From NCBI RefSeq assembly GCF_000577275.2, contig NZ_CBYB010000006.1, positions 1-27,952 of the forward strand: a stretch of DNA of 27,952 nt, in the 5' to 3' direction. Position 1 is the first letter of the stretch, and each line of letters begins with the position of its first letter. Positions 7,638-15,599 of this stretch are shown piece by piece. The notes below the pieces were generated by a model. The model saw only the letters and a list, made by a program, of their open reading frames with translations, ran no database searches and was not told the DNA's origin. The translations under genes and the position numbers were made by a program. This DNA is from Rhizobium favelukesii. GTDB lineage: Bacteria > Pseudomonadota > Alphaproteobacteria > Rhizobiales > Rhizobiaceae.

Positions 7638-7720
7638 CTACGAGATCCTCTTGAGGTCATGAAATACGCCGGGTGGGAGGTGACGGACTTGCCGGTAGAT
7701 CCTTTCCCGTGACCTGCCAT
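7634..7720 (-). CDS. 28-residue leader ORF overlapping panD start
   Basis: ATG 7718-7720 is preceded by GAGAGGA at a good distance. The frame runs 28 codons and stops in an ATGA overlap with the panD start. The peptide begins MAGHGKGSTGKSV, is rich in Gly, Ser, Lys and Arg, and ends in basic residues. It matches nothing I recognise. It could be a leader that couples translation into panD, a true small protein, or chance. The overlap plus ribosome-binding site is the only support. Confidence 0.4.
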   Translation of the reverse strand: MAGHGKGSTGKSVTSHPAYFMTSRGSRR

Positions 7721-7807
7721 GGTGCTTTCCTCTCTTCGTTCCATCGGTCGCGGGGAGCCGCGGCATGCGTGCGGGTTGGCCACTGCCGCCGCCGCGCACT
7801 AAGGAGT

Positions 7808-7823
7808 TTCAAAATTCGTGCCA
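7808..7823 (-). promoter_or_regulatory. Candidate sigma-54 (-24/-12) promoter upstream of panD
   Basis: The minus strand reads TGGCACG-AATT-TTGAA at 7823-7808. The -24 half is a perfect match to TGGCACG and the spacing is right. The -12 half is TTGAA instead of TTGCA/T, losing the usually invariant C. It lies about 90 bases upstream of the 28-codon ORF and 170 upstream of panD. The mismatch makes function doubtful. Confidence 0.35.
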
Positions 7824-7913
7824 GTTTGGCGGATCGAGCCTCAGAAGAGATGTTGTGCTTATTCTTCAAGGGCTCCCATGAGAGTGCGGCAAGCGCCGGG
7901 CCGAACGCTACCG

Positions 7914-7929
7914 TGTCGCGGCCCTGACA
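7914..7929. promoter_or_regulatory. Candidate NifA-type upstream site (TGT-N10-ACA)
   Basis: TGT (7914-7916), ten bases, ACA (7927-7929). It is about 110 bases upstream of the candidate -12 element for panD, within the usual range for NifA sites. It lacks the central T of the stricter pattern. Several such matches are expected by chance in a window this size. Confidence 0.25.
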
Positions 7930-7954
7930 AACCCGACAGACCTCAAGCGACATC

Positions 7955-8225
7955 CAGAGTTAGCAGCCATCGGCAAAGACCTGCAGCAACCAGGGCCTTC
8001 TGTCGCGGATAGATTTCAAGAGGTCCGGCGCACCGTCTGTCAATCGGCGTTGCATTCCTAATCACACCGTCCCTGTCCTGAATGTCAGCGCTATGGACCA
8101 TGAGACCGACCGCCAGGCCGAGCGTGTCGCCAACAATGTGGCGCTTGCATTCCTTGATCATTTTTTCGGCATCATATCCCCGATATGCCGCCGCTTTTGG
8201 TGGTTATCACGGTAGCTGTCTATGA
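7955..8225 (-). pseudogene. IS5-family transposase remnant
   Basis: The residues GVIDSYR and then, after a frame change, [20 protein letters not shown] followed by [20 protein letters not shown] match the central DDE region of IS5-type transposases ([36 protein letters not shown]). A further frame change gives [11 protein letters not shown] near 7960. Both ends are missing and the frame is broken at least twice, so it is a dead fragment. It directly follows the IS21 remnant, with a junction near 8225. Confidence 0.75.
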
Positions 8226-8700
8226 CGCCTACCGTCGGCGGCAGGCCTGACATCTTCAACGAGGTTCCTCACCCGCCGTCCCTCGCGCCGGAATGCCCCA
8301 CCTCCAGCAGTCCGTCCAGGTAGGTGCGGTGCCATCGCCTGGCTTACCGCCTCAGTCAGCAGATGATCCCCGGCGCTCGGCCGCGTAGGGGCAGCGCAGC
8401 GCGAGCAATCGGTCGCGCGTCGTGTCGATATCCAGGCCCAGTCGGCCTGGGGCATCGCACCACCTCCGCCAGAACCGTATACAATCGATCCACCGATGCG
8501 CCACCGGTGCCCGGACAATTTTGGCCCGGGAGGGCGGCGCGATCACCCTGGTCCGTCATAATGGCGCCCTGATCGCGCTGCCCGAGGAGCTTGAACGGAA
8601 CGCTATATTGGCGTCCCTCAAACGACACCAAGCTGTCGAGACCGATTCGGCGGGCAAATCGCCGCTATGCGGCGGCGATGAAGTTCCACATCAACGCCTG
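8226..8700 (-). pseudogene. IS21-family IstA end and IstB start, remnant
   Basis: Reading along the minus strand, RRIGLDSLVSFEGRQYSVPF marks the C-terminal region of the IS21 transposase IstA. Then DIDTTRDRLLALR, LTEAVSQAM, YLDGLLEV and TSLKMSGLP, in changing frames, match the N-terminus of the helper ATPase IstB. The order IstA then IstB is normal, but both are incomplete and frameshifted. The fragment joins the broken ABC permease gene near 8700 and IS5 sequence near 8225, so IS21 insertion probably truncated the transporter operon. Confidence 0.7.
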
Positions 8701-9200
8701 TCCGCCGGGTCCGGGCGCCGGCCAGGATCACGCCCGCGATCACGACGACATAGCCGATGGCCCCAATGCTATGAGCCAAGATGATCCCGGCCCTCGTGCC
8801 AATTAGTCCCAGTTGAACCAATCCCAGAAAGGTCGCAATGCCAACGACGATGACTGGAAAGGTGATGGGTGTCAGGATCACCATCGACAGGACGGTGCGC
8901 AGGCGCGGATAGGTATTGCTGAGGCCGTAGGCTGCGAGGGTCCCGACGATTGTCGATAGGATAGTGACCGCGATACCAATCTGTATGCTGGTCCACGCGG
9001 CAGCGTACCAAGCATCGCTGAAAAACGAGCGGTACCATTGCAGCGAAAGACCCGACGGCGGAAATTCCAAAAACGTCCCTGGGCTAAACGATAACAATGA
9101 CGACAAGGCCAGGAAACAGTAGGAACAACACGACAAATACCACGAATATTGCACCGGCGATTTTCGACCAACGGTCGTCTGCCCCTGCCCGATACAGCTG
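8700..9200 (-). pseudogene. PotC-like ABC permease, truncated and frameshifted
   Basis: This would be an inner-membrane subunit of a spermidine/putrescine-type importer. The N-terminal membrane helix KIAGAIFVVFVVLFLLFPGL is in one frame and the rest (SFSPGTFLEFPP, LSLQWYRSFFSDAWYAAAW, TFPVIVVGIATFLGL, IGAIGYVVVIAGVILAGAR) in another, with the shift near 9085-9095. The sequence stops at the conserved coupling-loop region, where IS21 sequence begins. About half of the protein, including the EAA coupling motif, is lost. Confidence 0.8.
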
Positions 9201-9323
9201 CGCCGTCCACTGCTTCGCCCGATACGGAACCGCGAGTTCGTTTAGAAAGCGGGTTAGTAGACCGGATAAAGGAAGCAACCTTAGCCAGGTTTTCCGCGCC
9301 GGTTGCGGGGTGCGAGATGGCGA

Positions 9324-10118
9324 TCCTGAAAGATCAAGCCCAATGAGAGAGATGACGATCATGGCTATTGCCAGGAGGATGAGTGAAGAGGCAGCGGTGG
9401 ATCCCAGGTTCAGTGAGCTCTTCACCTGCGCGGCTATGAAGGTTGACAGCATTGTGTCGTGCACCCCCATACAGCGGCCGGCGTGATATAGAAACCCAGG
9501 CAAAGCACAAAGACCAGAACAGACCCACTTCGCACGCCCGGCAGGCTGAGTGGGAAGAATACACGCCTGAAGGCGGTGAAAGGTCGTGCACCCATGCTGC
9601 GGGCTGCTGCCATCAGCGATTGTTCTATGCCGACCATGACGGTGATGAGCGGAAGGACCATCACAGGCAGCATTATCTGGACCATTCCAATGTAGACTGC
9701 GGTGCGATTATAGATCAGCGGCAGTGGACTTGAGATCAACCCTAGATCAAGCAGGAGGTTGTTGATCCGGCCGCGGTCGCCCAGAATCAGGATCCAGGCA
9801 TAGGTGCGCGCCAGGATCAAATCCAATAAGCGTTGCCCGCAGTTGCTTAGAAGAGCCTGCGATTACATACGCAGTCGGATACCCGATGACGACGCAGAGC
9901 GTCGTCGCGACCAAACTCATCTCAATGGTCTGAGAAAGCACGCGGAGATTGGCAGTTTGATCGACAAACGCCTGATAGTTGGCGAGCGTAAAGGCCGGCG
10001 CATTGAAACTGGTAAACAGGAGCTGGACCATCGGTATGCCGAATACGGCGAGCAGAATGGCCAAGGCGGGGAGAGTGAGCCCAATAAATGGCCGAGATAG
10101 TTTGAGAAAAGGAACCAT
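9324..10118 (-). pseudogene. PotB-like ABC permease, two frameshifts
   Basis: The gene starts at ATG 10118 (MVPFLKLSRPFIGLTLPALA). It encodes typical permease segments: FNAPAFTLANYQAFVDQ, SLVATTLCVVIGYPTAYVIA, a shift near 9830, then ARTYAWILILGDRGRINNLL, the coupling motif AAARSMGARPFTAFRRVFFP, a second shift near 9475, then DTMLSTFIAAQVKSSLNLGS and a final helix. With the shifts repaired it would be a full polyamine/opine-type permease. The last frame runs on without a stop through a 45-residue linker into the PotC-like N-terminus. It lies 16 bases after the ATPase gene. Confidence 0.85.
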
Positions 10119-10134
10119 CCACTTGGTCTCTTGT

Positions 10135-11120
10135 TTAAAGCGTGACAAAGCGGACGTCAGACCGCAGCCAGTCGACGCGAACCTGATCGCCAGGCGAATA
10201 CACCTGCTGCCCCGAAGCGACGTGCTCCCGCACAGTGAGCATCCTGGTTCCGGCCTGCACATGGTATTTCCTTAGCGGGCCCGCGTAGACCGTGTCGGCC
10301 ACCGTACCGATAACGGACTGGCGCTGGTCCGCGTCCGTACTCCTTGGTGCGCCTGGTGTTGAGATACGGAGCCGCTCCGGACGGATTATGGCGACCATAC
10401 CAGAAGTCCGGGACCTCTCTGCCTCGACTTCAGAATCTGTCCGCTCTAGAAGATTGGCTTCGCCTAAAAAGTTTGCCACGAACAGTGTCGCCGGCGGTCG
10501 TATAGTGCTTCCGGTGTATCAACTTGTTCAATCACCCCGCCACGCATAACCACTACTCGATCAGATAGTGTGAGCGCTTCCTCTTGATCGTGCGTGACGC
10601 ACACTGTGGTGATTCCGAATTCCTTATGCAAACTCTTGATCTCCCCCTGCATCTGCTCGCGAAGATTGCGATCGAGCGCGCCAAGCGGCTCGTCGAGCAG
10701 CAAGACCGGCGGATCGGCAATCAATGCTAGGGCAAGCGCTACGCGCTGTTGCTGGTCACCACTCAGCTGTGATGGCATGCGGCCGCCGAAGTCTTTCAGG
10801 TGGACTCTTTTCAGTATCCTATCAACACAATTTGCCCGCTCACTCGCCTTTACGCCGCGAGGGGAAATTCCAAATTGCGGCGGACTGTTAGGTGCGGGAA
10901 TAGCGCGTAACTTTGGAACACGATGCCTTGGTCGCGCCGATGGCACAGCCGCTACCGACCTCCCGCCGATAAGGATATCGCCTTCACTTCGCGATATGAA
11001 CCGAGCAAGCAGTATCAACGCTGTGCTCTTTCCTGAGCCGCTTGGACCAAGGATCGTCAGGAACTCGCCCTGACGGACCGTAAGGGCGAGGTCCTTGACG
11101 GCAGTGATCGCTCCATACAT
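10135..11120 (-). pseudogene. PotA-like ABC transporter ATPase, frameshifted
   Basis: This is the ATPase of the same importer. Walker A GPSGSGKST, signature LSGDQQQRVALALAL, Walker B PPVLLLDEPLGALD and the switch VCVTHDQEEALTLSDR are all present. The Q-loop region reads correctly ([20 protein letters not shown]) only in another frame, between about 10955 and 10850, so two compensating shifts remove it from the main frame. A third shift near 10480 separates the C-terminal regulatory part (VANFLGEANLLERT, MVAIIRPERLRIS). The start is unclear: ATG 11120 comes after the expected beginning, and no start codon lies upstream before a stop. It is dead as written. Confidence 0.85.
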
Positions 11121-11301
11121 CTTTGTGACACGGCGGAATTCAATTTGTACGGAAGCAGGACTTTCTCGCAGTGTTTCAAGTTGGGCTGGTCGCTCAATTT
11201 GCTGACGTCAAGGGCTTGGCCGAGCGGTTGGCTGGAGTAGATGCCCTACCTTCGTGAGCGGACGGCTTGCCGAGCCAGGAGGCACTCGCCCGTTTCGATT
11301 G

Positions 11302-12210
11302 CTAATCGGCAAAACTTCCGAAGTTGTCCTGCAGCTTTTGCATCCGTTCGCTGCGTTTCTTGACCGAAGGGCCAAGACGGCGGATCACCTCATCCACAAG
11401 AAGACCGAGGAAGGTTGTCACTGGCGCGTTACTTTCCCAGAACATATCGACGTCGGTGACAACTCGGAACAAATTGTCGGTGAGTTCCTGCGCCCAGTAG
11501 CACACCGAGTCCGTGATTATGACGAGGTTGACGTTCGCCTGCGAGGTCTGTCGCGCAAGCAGCATTGCCTGCTTTGCGTACCGCCGGACGTCTACAACAA
11601 TGAGGAGCGGCTTTCCGGTTTCGTCCGCGAACAACTCGCTGTAGGTGCCGCTGGCGCCGTCCATGAAACTGACATTCGGGCGAGCGTATTCGAGGCGCAG
11701 GGCAAAGTCCATGGCCAGGCCGCGCACGGTCTGAAAGCCAGCCACATAGACCCGATCGGCCTTGGCGACCATCTCCGCCACTTCGCCGAAACGTTCTGTG
11801 CCGGCCTGCTCATAGGCGCTGATGACAGCTTTCAATTCCAAATCGAGACTTGCGGCACGATCCTGCGCGGCACTGTCCGCCTTTTTCCTAGACCGGTCAG
11901 CGGACGTCATGCGCTCATATCGTTCTCCGACAAGCCAGGCAATCTGATGGATGGTGCTGCCCAATTCCGCCTTAAGAGCAGCGAGGTTCTCATAGCCAAG
12001 TGAACGCAGGAAGCGCCCGACGGTCATTGGGCTGAGTTTGAGCTTGCTCGATATCGAAGCCGCGGTCTCGAAAGGAATGTCGCGGATATTCGTAACGAGA
12101 TAGGCAGCGATGGCGCTTTCCGCCTTCGAGAATGTGGCCTGCCGTTCCTTGATCTTCTCGACGAAGGGAAAGGAGGCAGGGGCCGGCTGGGGCGCTTGCG
12201 TGCGACTCAT
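11302..12210 (-). CDS. MurR/RpiR-family transcriptional regulator, copy 2 (intact)
   Basis: A 302-residue regulator has helix-turn-helix FETAASISSKLKLSPMTVGR and SIS domain DRVYVAGFQTVRGLAMDFAL, LLIVVDVRRYAKQAMLLARQ, LVIITDSVCYW. Start ATG 12210 overlaps the stop of dmpA (ATGA), so the pair is translationally coupled. It was followed in the same direction by the now broken potABC-like genes, which implies one operon of peptidase, regulator and importer. Long stretches of protein and DNA match copy 1 at 4438-5355, roughly four in five bases by eye. It probably controls this operon, perhaps through the palindrome near 13415. The effector is unknown. Confidence 0.88.
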   Translation of the reverse strand: MSRTQAPQPAPASFPFVEKIKERQATFSKAESAIAAYLVTNIRDIPFETAASISSKLKLSPMTVGRFLRSLGYENLAALKAELGSTIHQIAWLVGERYERMTSADRSRKKADSAAQDRAASLDLELKAVISAYEQAGTERFGEVAEMVAKADRVYVAGFQTVRGLAMDFALRLEYARPNVSFMDGASGTYSELFADETGKPLLIVVDVRRYAKQAMLLARQTSQANVNLVIITDSVCYWAQELTDNLFRVVTDVDMFWESNAPVTTFLGLLVDEVIRRLGPSVKKRSERMQKLQDNFGSFAD

Positions 12211-13337
12211 ACGTTCAATCGTCCATAGTTGCGCATAACCTCCTTTACCGCATCGTGCTCTATCGCGGCAACAAGCCTGTCCTCGCGCCCCACCATCGGT
12301 TCGGCCGCCACCATGGCATTGATGATCGCTTCCTCCACTGCCTGCGCCGTCGCCTCGAACAGGGGGTCGAGCCTGTTGTTCGGTAAGAAAGCGAGATCAC
12401 CGACAGCGGGTGCTGTGGCGGACTCACTGGTGGTCAGGTTTGCCGTAGAGAAGGTAAGGCAAAGGTCGCCGGATCCGTCTCCTGCCGGCGTGCCCGTGCG
12501 CCCGATGCCGAGGCCCGCCCGTCGTGCGACCCGTTCCAGCTGGGTCGGCATGAGAGGTGCGTTGGTCGCCACCACGGCGATGATCGAGCCCTGCTCACCG
12601 GCAAAGAGCCGATTCGATGTGAGGTGTTCGCCGACAGGAACGCCGAGAATTTTGAGGAGCGGTCGAATTCCAAAGTTCGCCTGCACGAGGCAGCCGACGG
12701 TGTAGCGCGAACCGAGCAGGTCGACGACCCGGGACGAGGTTCCCGTACCGCCTTTGAACTCGAAGCAGATCATTCCCGTCCCGCCGCCGACATTGCCCTC
12801 GGCCAGCGGTCCGCTGGAAGCGCCATCCAGAGCCTCCTTCACATGCGCGGCGGTAACGTGAAAGGCGTCCATGTCGTTAAGATAGGCATCGGACGTCTCG
12901 CCGACCACGGGCAGCATGAATTTGTAGGGTCCGACGCTGGTGTCGGGCTTGTCGATCATCCATTCCAGGATCGACTGATGAACGGTTCCAAGGCTGTGAG
13001 TATTGGTGATGGCGATCGGTCCCGTGAAATATCCTGCCTCCTTGATCCAGTGCGTCCCGGTCATTTCGCCATTGCCGTTAAGGGAGTGGAATCCCGCCCA
13101 CACAGGCGCCCGAAGAGGACCGCTGCGGCCTCGCGGAAGGATGGCAGTGATACCGGTGCGCGCTGGTCCTCTGCCCGACGCCGGCGCGTCGCTGATCACG
13201 GTCGAATAGCCTACCTCTATGCCGGCAACATCGGTTATGGCGTTATAGGAACCGGTCTTTCCGGAAAACGGTAGCCCCAGGTCGCGAGCCCGCTGCTTCG
13301 TCGAAGCGTCGAGTGCCAAGCGCTGAGTGATCTTCAT
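12207..13337 (-). CDS. dmpA: DmpA/BapA-type P1-family aminopeptidase
   Basis: This 376-residue protein is of the P1 (DmpA) family of self-cleaving N-terminal-nucleophile enzymes, which release N-terminal L-, D- or beta-amino acids from small peptides and amides. The self-cleavage/nucleophile site is Gly250-Ser251 in GEQGSIIAVVATNAPL. Other family landmarks are NAITDVAGIEVGYSTV near the start, GPIAITNTHSLG, GNVGGGTGM, QANFG (Asn221) and GDGSGDLCLTF. The full length is present with no shifts. Start ATG 13337 has AGAGGA upstream. Coupled to rpiR copy 2. Whether it prefers D- or beta-residues cannot be told from sequence, but panD and racemase/dehydratase relics nearby fit either. It probably acts in the cytosol, since no signal peptide is seen. 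Confidence 0.9.
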   Translation of the reverse strand: MKITQRLALDASTKQRARDLGLPFSGKTGSYNAITDVAGIEVGYSTVISDAPASGRGPARTGITAILPRGRSGPLRAPVWAGFHSLNGNGEMTGTHWIKEAGYFTGPIAITNTHSLGTVHQSILEWMIDKPDTSVGPYKFMLPVVGETSDAYLNDMDAFHVTAAHVKEALDGASSGPLAEGNVGGGTGMICFEFKGGTGTSSRVVDLLGSRYTVGCLVQANFGIRPLLKILGVPVGEHLTSNRLFAGEQGSIIAVVATNAPLMPTQLERVARRAGLGIGRTGTPAGDGSGDLCLTFSTANLTTSESATAPAVGDLAFLPNNRLDPLFEATAQAVEEAIINAMVAAEPMVGREDRLVAAIEHDAVKEVMRNYGRLNV

Positions 13338-13440
13338 TGGTGTCCTCTTCTGTTGAATTTTCCAGTCTCTCGTACTTTAGCGAGCATTCGCCCCAGATGA
13401 TAGGCAAATAATATTCTTTATAAAGAGATATTTTTATAAC
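13338..13440 (-). promoter_or_regulatory. AT-rich promoter region of dmpA-rpiR with 12-bp palindrome
   Basis: The 100 bases upstream of dmpA are far more AT-rich than their surroundings. They contain the perfect palindrome TCTTTATAAAGA at 13415-13426. A site like this is a reasonable operator candidate for the RpiR regulator in the operon. No clear -35/-10 pair is asserted. Confidence 0.4.
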
Positions 13441-13559
13441 ACAACAACTCGGGACACACATGTTTTCAAGATTTCTGGGGACGGTATCTCGACTAGCCGT
13501 TCCCTGTAGAAGGAAACATCAGGACGAGCGGAACCATACCTTCAGATGCACTCAGCCGT

Positions 13560-14690
13560 CCCCAGGGTCGCAGCCCTTGGCTGTGGCTAAATGACGGGGC
13601 GCAGGCTTATCCCAAGGATGTTCCGGAGGTGACCCTGCAAGTTGCCGAGGCTCGGGACCGGCTGCGCCGATCTGAAAGGTTGATCCTTACGCTCTTCAGG
13701 CACTCCGGAACCGGAAAGCCACCATCTACTCGCCCCTACTTCCGATCATTGGGATTGAACCCGCCCCGATAGGACCGTGGCTCGTCAAGGCGGATCACGT
13801 TTTGCCGATTGCCGGCTCGATAAAGGCGCGTGGTGGCTTCCACGAGGTAATCGCGCACGCCGAACGACTGGCAATTCAAAACGATTTGATTGAGCCGGTT
13901 AAGGATCTCCTGCCGCTGGCGTCCTCCGAAACGCGCAATTAATTTGCGCAGCACTCCGTCGTCGTCGGAAGCACTGGCAATCTTGGGCTTAGCATCGGTC
14001 TATGTGGCGCAGCTCTGGGTTTTCAGGCCGTCGTGCACATGTCCACCGATGCCAAGGCATGGAAAAAGCAGCGGCTGCGAGACGATGGCGCAACCGTTGT
14101 GGAACACGCAGGTGACTACGGCCAAGCAGTCGCGCGCGGGCGGGAGACAGCCCTACGCGATCCAAGCGCATATTTTGTCGACGACGAGAAATCTGTCGAT
14201 TTGTTCAGTGGCTTGCCTGTGCAGCATTTGAATTGGCAGATCAACTTGCTGCCGCGGGTGTGCTTGTGGATTCTGAGCATCCGCTCTTCGTGTATCTGCC
14301 GTGCGGGGTTGGTGGCGCACCCGGCGGCATCAGCTATGGGCTAAAGCTGATATTCGGTCCGCACGTATATTGCTTCTTCGCTGAACCGACTGACTCTCCG
14401 TGCATGCTGGTGCGGATGCTGAGCGGGCCTGGCAAGGCGGTCTCCGTCTATGACATCGCACTGACCAACCGCACGGAACTCGATGGCCTCGCTGTGGGAG
14501 CGGCTTCGATGTTTGTCGCGCCTCTGCTCTCAGACCGTTTGGCCGGCACATACACCATCGGCGATGCGGAAGCCTTTGACTGGCTTCGTCGGCTGCACTC
14601 AACCTGTGGTATTGACGTCGAGCCCTCCGCTGCAACGGCACTGGCCGGACCATCTCGCCTTGATCACCGGATCGGGCGAAACCTCGGCAT
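13560..14690 (+). pseudogene. dsdA: D-serine dehydratase (dsdA) pseudogene
   Basis: The enzyme converts D-serine to pyruvate and ammonia using PLP. Segments in order, in different frames: SPWLWLNDGAQAYPKDVPEV, then [18 protein letters not shown] (with the PLP lysine), a stop near 13941, [53 protein letters not shown], then after another shift [52 protein letters not shown] and VEPSAAT. At least two shifts and a stop break it, and the extreme C-terminus is replaced by transfer-region sequence near 14650-14690. It lies divergently from dmpA. It is nonfunctional, but it adds to the D-amino-acid character of the region. Confidence 0.88.
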
Positions 14691-14805
14691 CCGATAGACG
14701 GGTAACCTGGTCGGCCCACTCGTCGATTGGAAGCCGCTCGGCTCGATCCCGTGTTGTGCGGCCAGCATCGTAAATCCGGCGCTCGACCGGTCGTGCCTCG
14801 GTCAT
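14599..14805 (-). pseudogene. Small gene of Ti-type transfer region, 3' end lost
   Basis: Start ATG 14805 overlaps the stop of the DUF6118-like gene (ATGA). The first 45 or so residues (MTEARPVERRIYDAGRTTRD, ERLPIDEWADQVTRLSDAEV) look like a real small protein found after the DUF6118 gene on rhizobial plasmids. The rest is antisense to the dsdA pseudogene, so the true C-terminus was probably removed at the junction. Function unknown. Confidence 0.45.
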
Positions 14806-15581
14806 TGCTCCTTCTCCGGTGCCGGCACGGTGACGGTGCATTTCTGATCTTTCCCGGTCTGCCTGGCTTTCTCCAGGCGCGCGGAAATCTCCCCGCCGCC
14901 GGCATCGTAGAACTGGCCGCCCCATTTCATCTTCTTGACCGTAAAAGGATCGACCGCCTCGACCATGGCATAGCCGGCGTCGATGCGATTGCGGCCCATG
15001 ACGAGACTGGCGACGTGGCTGTCGGCGGAAAACGGCAGGAAGCGTGCAAGATGAGAAGCAGGGAGATACCGGCGATGATGCCGAAGCCGCCGGCCGTCCA
15101 CATGCGCCAGGTCCTGATCCTCCGGAGAAAGGCGCTCTTGTCATGGGAGGCAAGAACACCGCTAATGCGCTCGAGGTCGGATGCCTGCCACTCGACCTGC
15201 TGAACGGCGGTGCGGACCAGGCCCTCGCCGCTGCGCTCGAGGGCGCGGGCGTAGTGCTCCGCACCCTGCTGGAGAATGGGCTTTGCTCGATAGCCTGCAG
15301 GCGTTCGCCCACCGCGGCGAGACCCTGGACGATGCGGCCGAGATCGGCGCTGTAATCGACCGGCGCTCCCTGCCGCTCGAACTAGTCGAAGGCGGTTTCG
15401 ACGCGCCCTTGCGGATCGTCGTCATTTCTCGGCCGAGGTCGGCGGCAAGCTCTCCCACTGTCGCCCGCAGGTCTCGAAGGCGGCGGCAGGATCGCCGGCG
15501 TCACCCCTCGGTGAATGCTTCCGGCTCCAGGCCTTCCCGATCCTGCTCGTGCCGGGCCGCGGCGCGATAGTCTTCCGTCAT
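14802..15581 (-). pseudogene. DUF6118-like plasmid protein, frameshifted
   Basis: The gene starts at ATG 15581 (MTEDYRAAARHEQDREGLEP) just after traA, meets a stop after 25 codons, and continues in other frames with GELAADLGREMTTIRKG, ANACRLSSK-type shadow sequence and an intact last part HVASLVMGRNRIDAGYAMVE, AVDPFTVKKMKWGGQFYDAG, ending VTVPAPEKEQ. This matches my recollection of a conserved gene immediately downstream of traA on rhizobial plasmids. A coiled-coil and a membrane segment are normal for it. Several shifts make it nonfunctional. The role is unknown. Confidence 0.65.
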
Positions 15582-15599
15582 CTTTCATCTGCCCGTGCT

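Noticed and set aside
11254..12003. Long plus-strand frame opposite rpiR copy 2
   Set aside because: A shadow of a high-GC gene with clear helix-turn-helix and SIS motifs on the other strand.
12624..13274. Plus-strand frame of 216 codons opposite dmpA
   Set aside because: The minus strand carries the full DmpA motif set; the plus frame has no recognisable motif.
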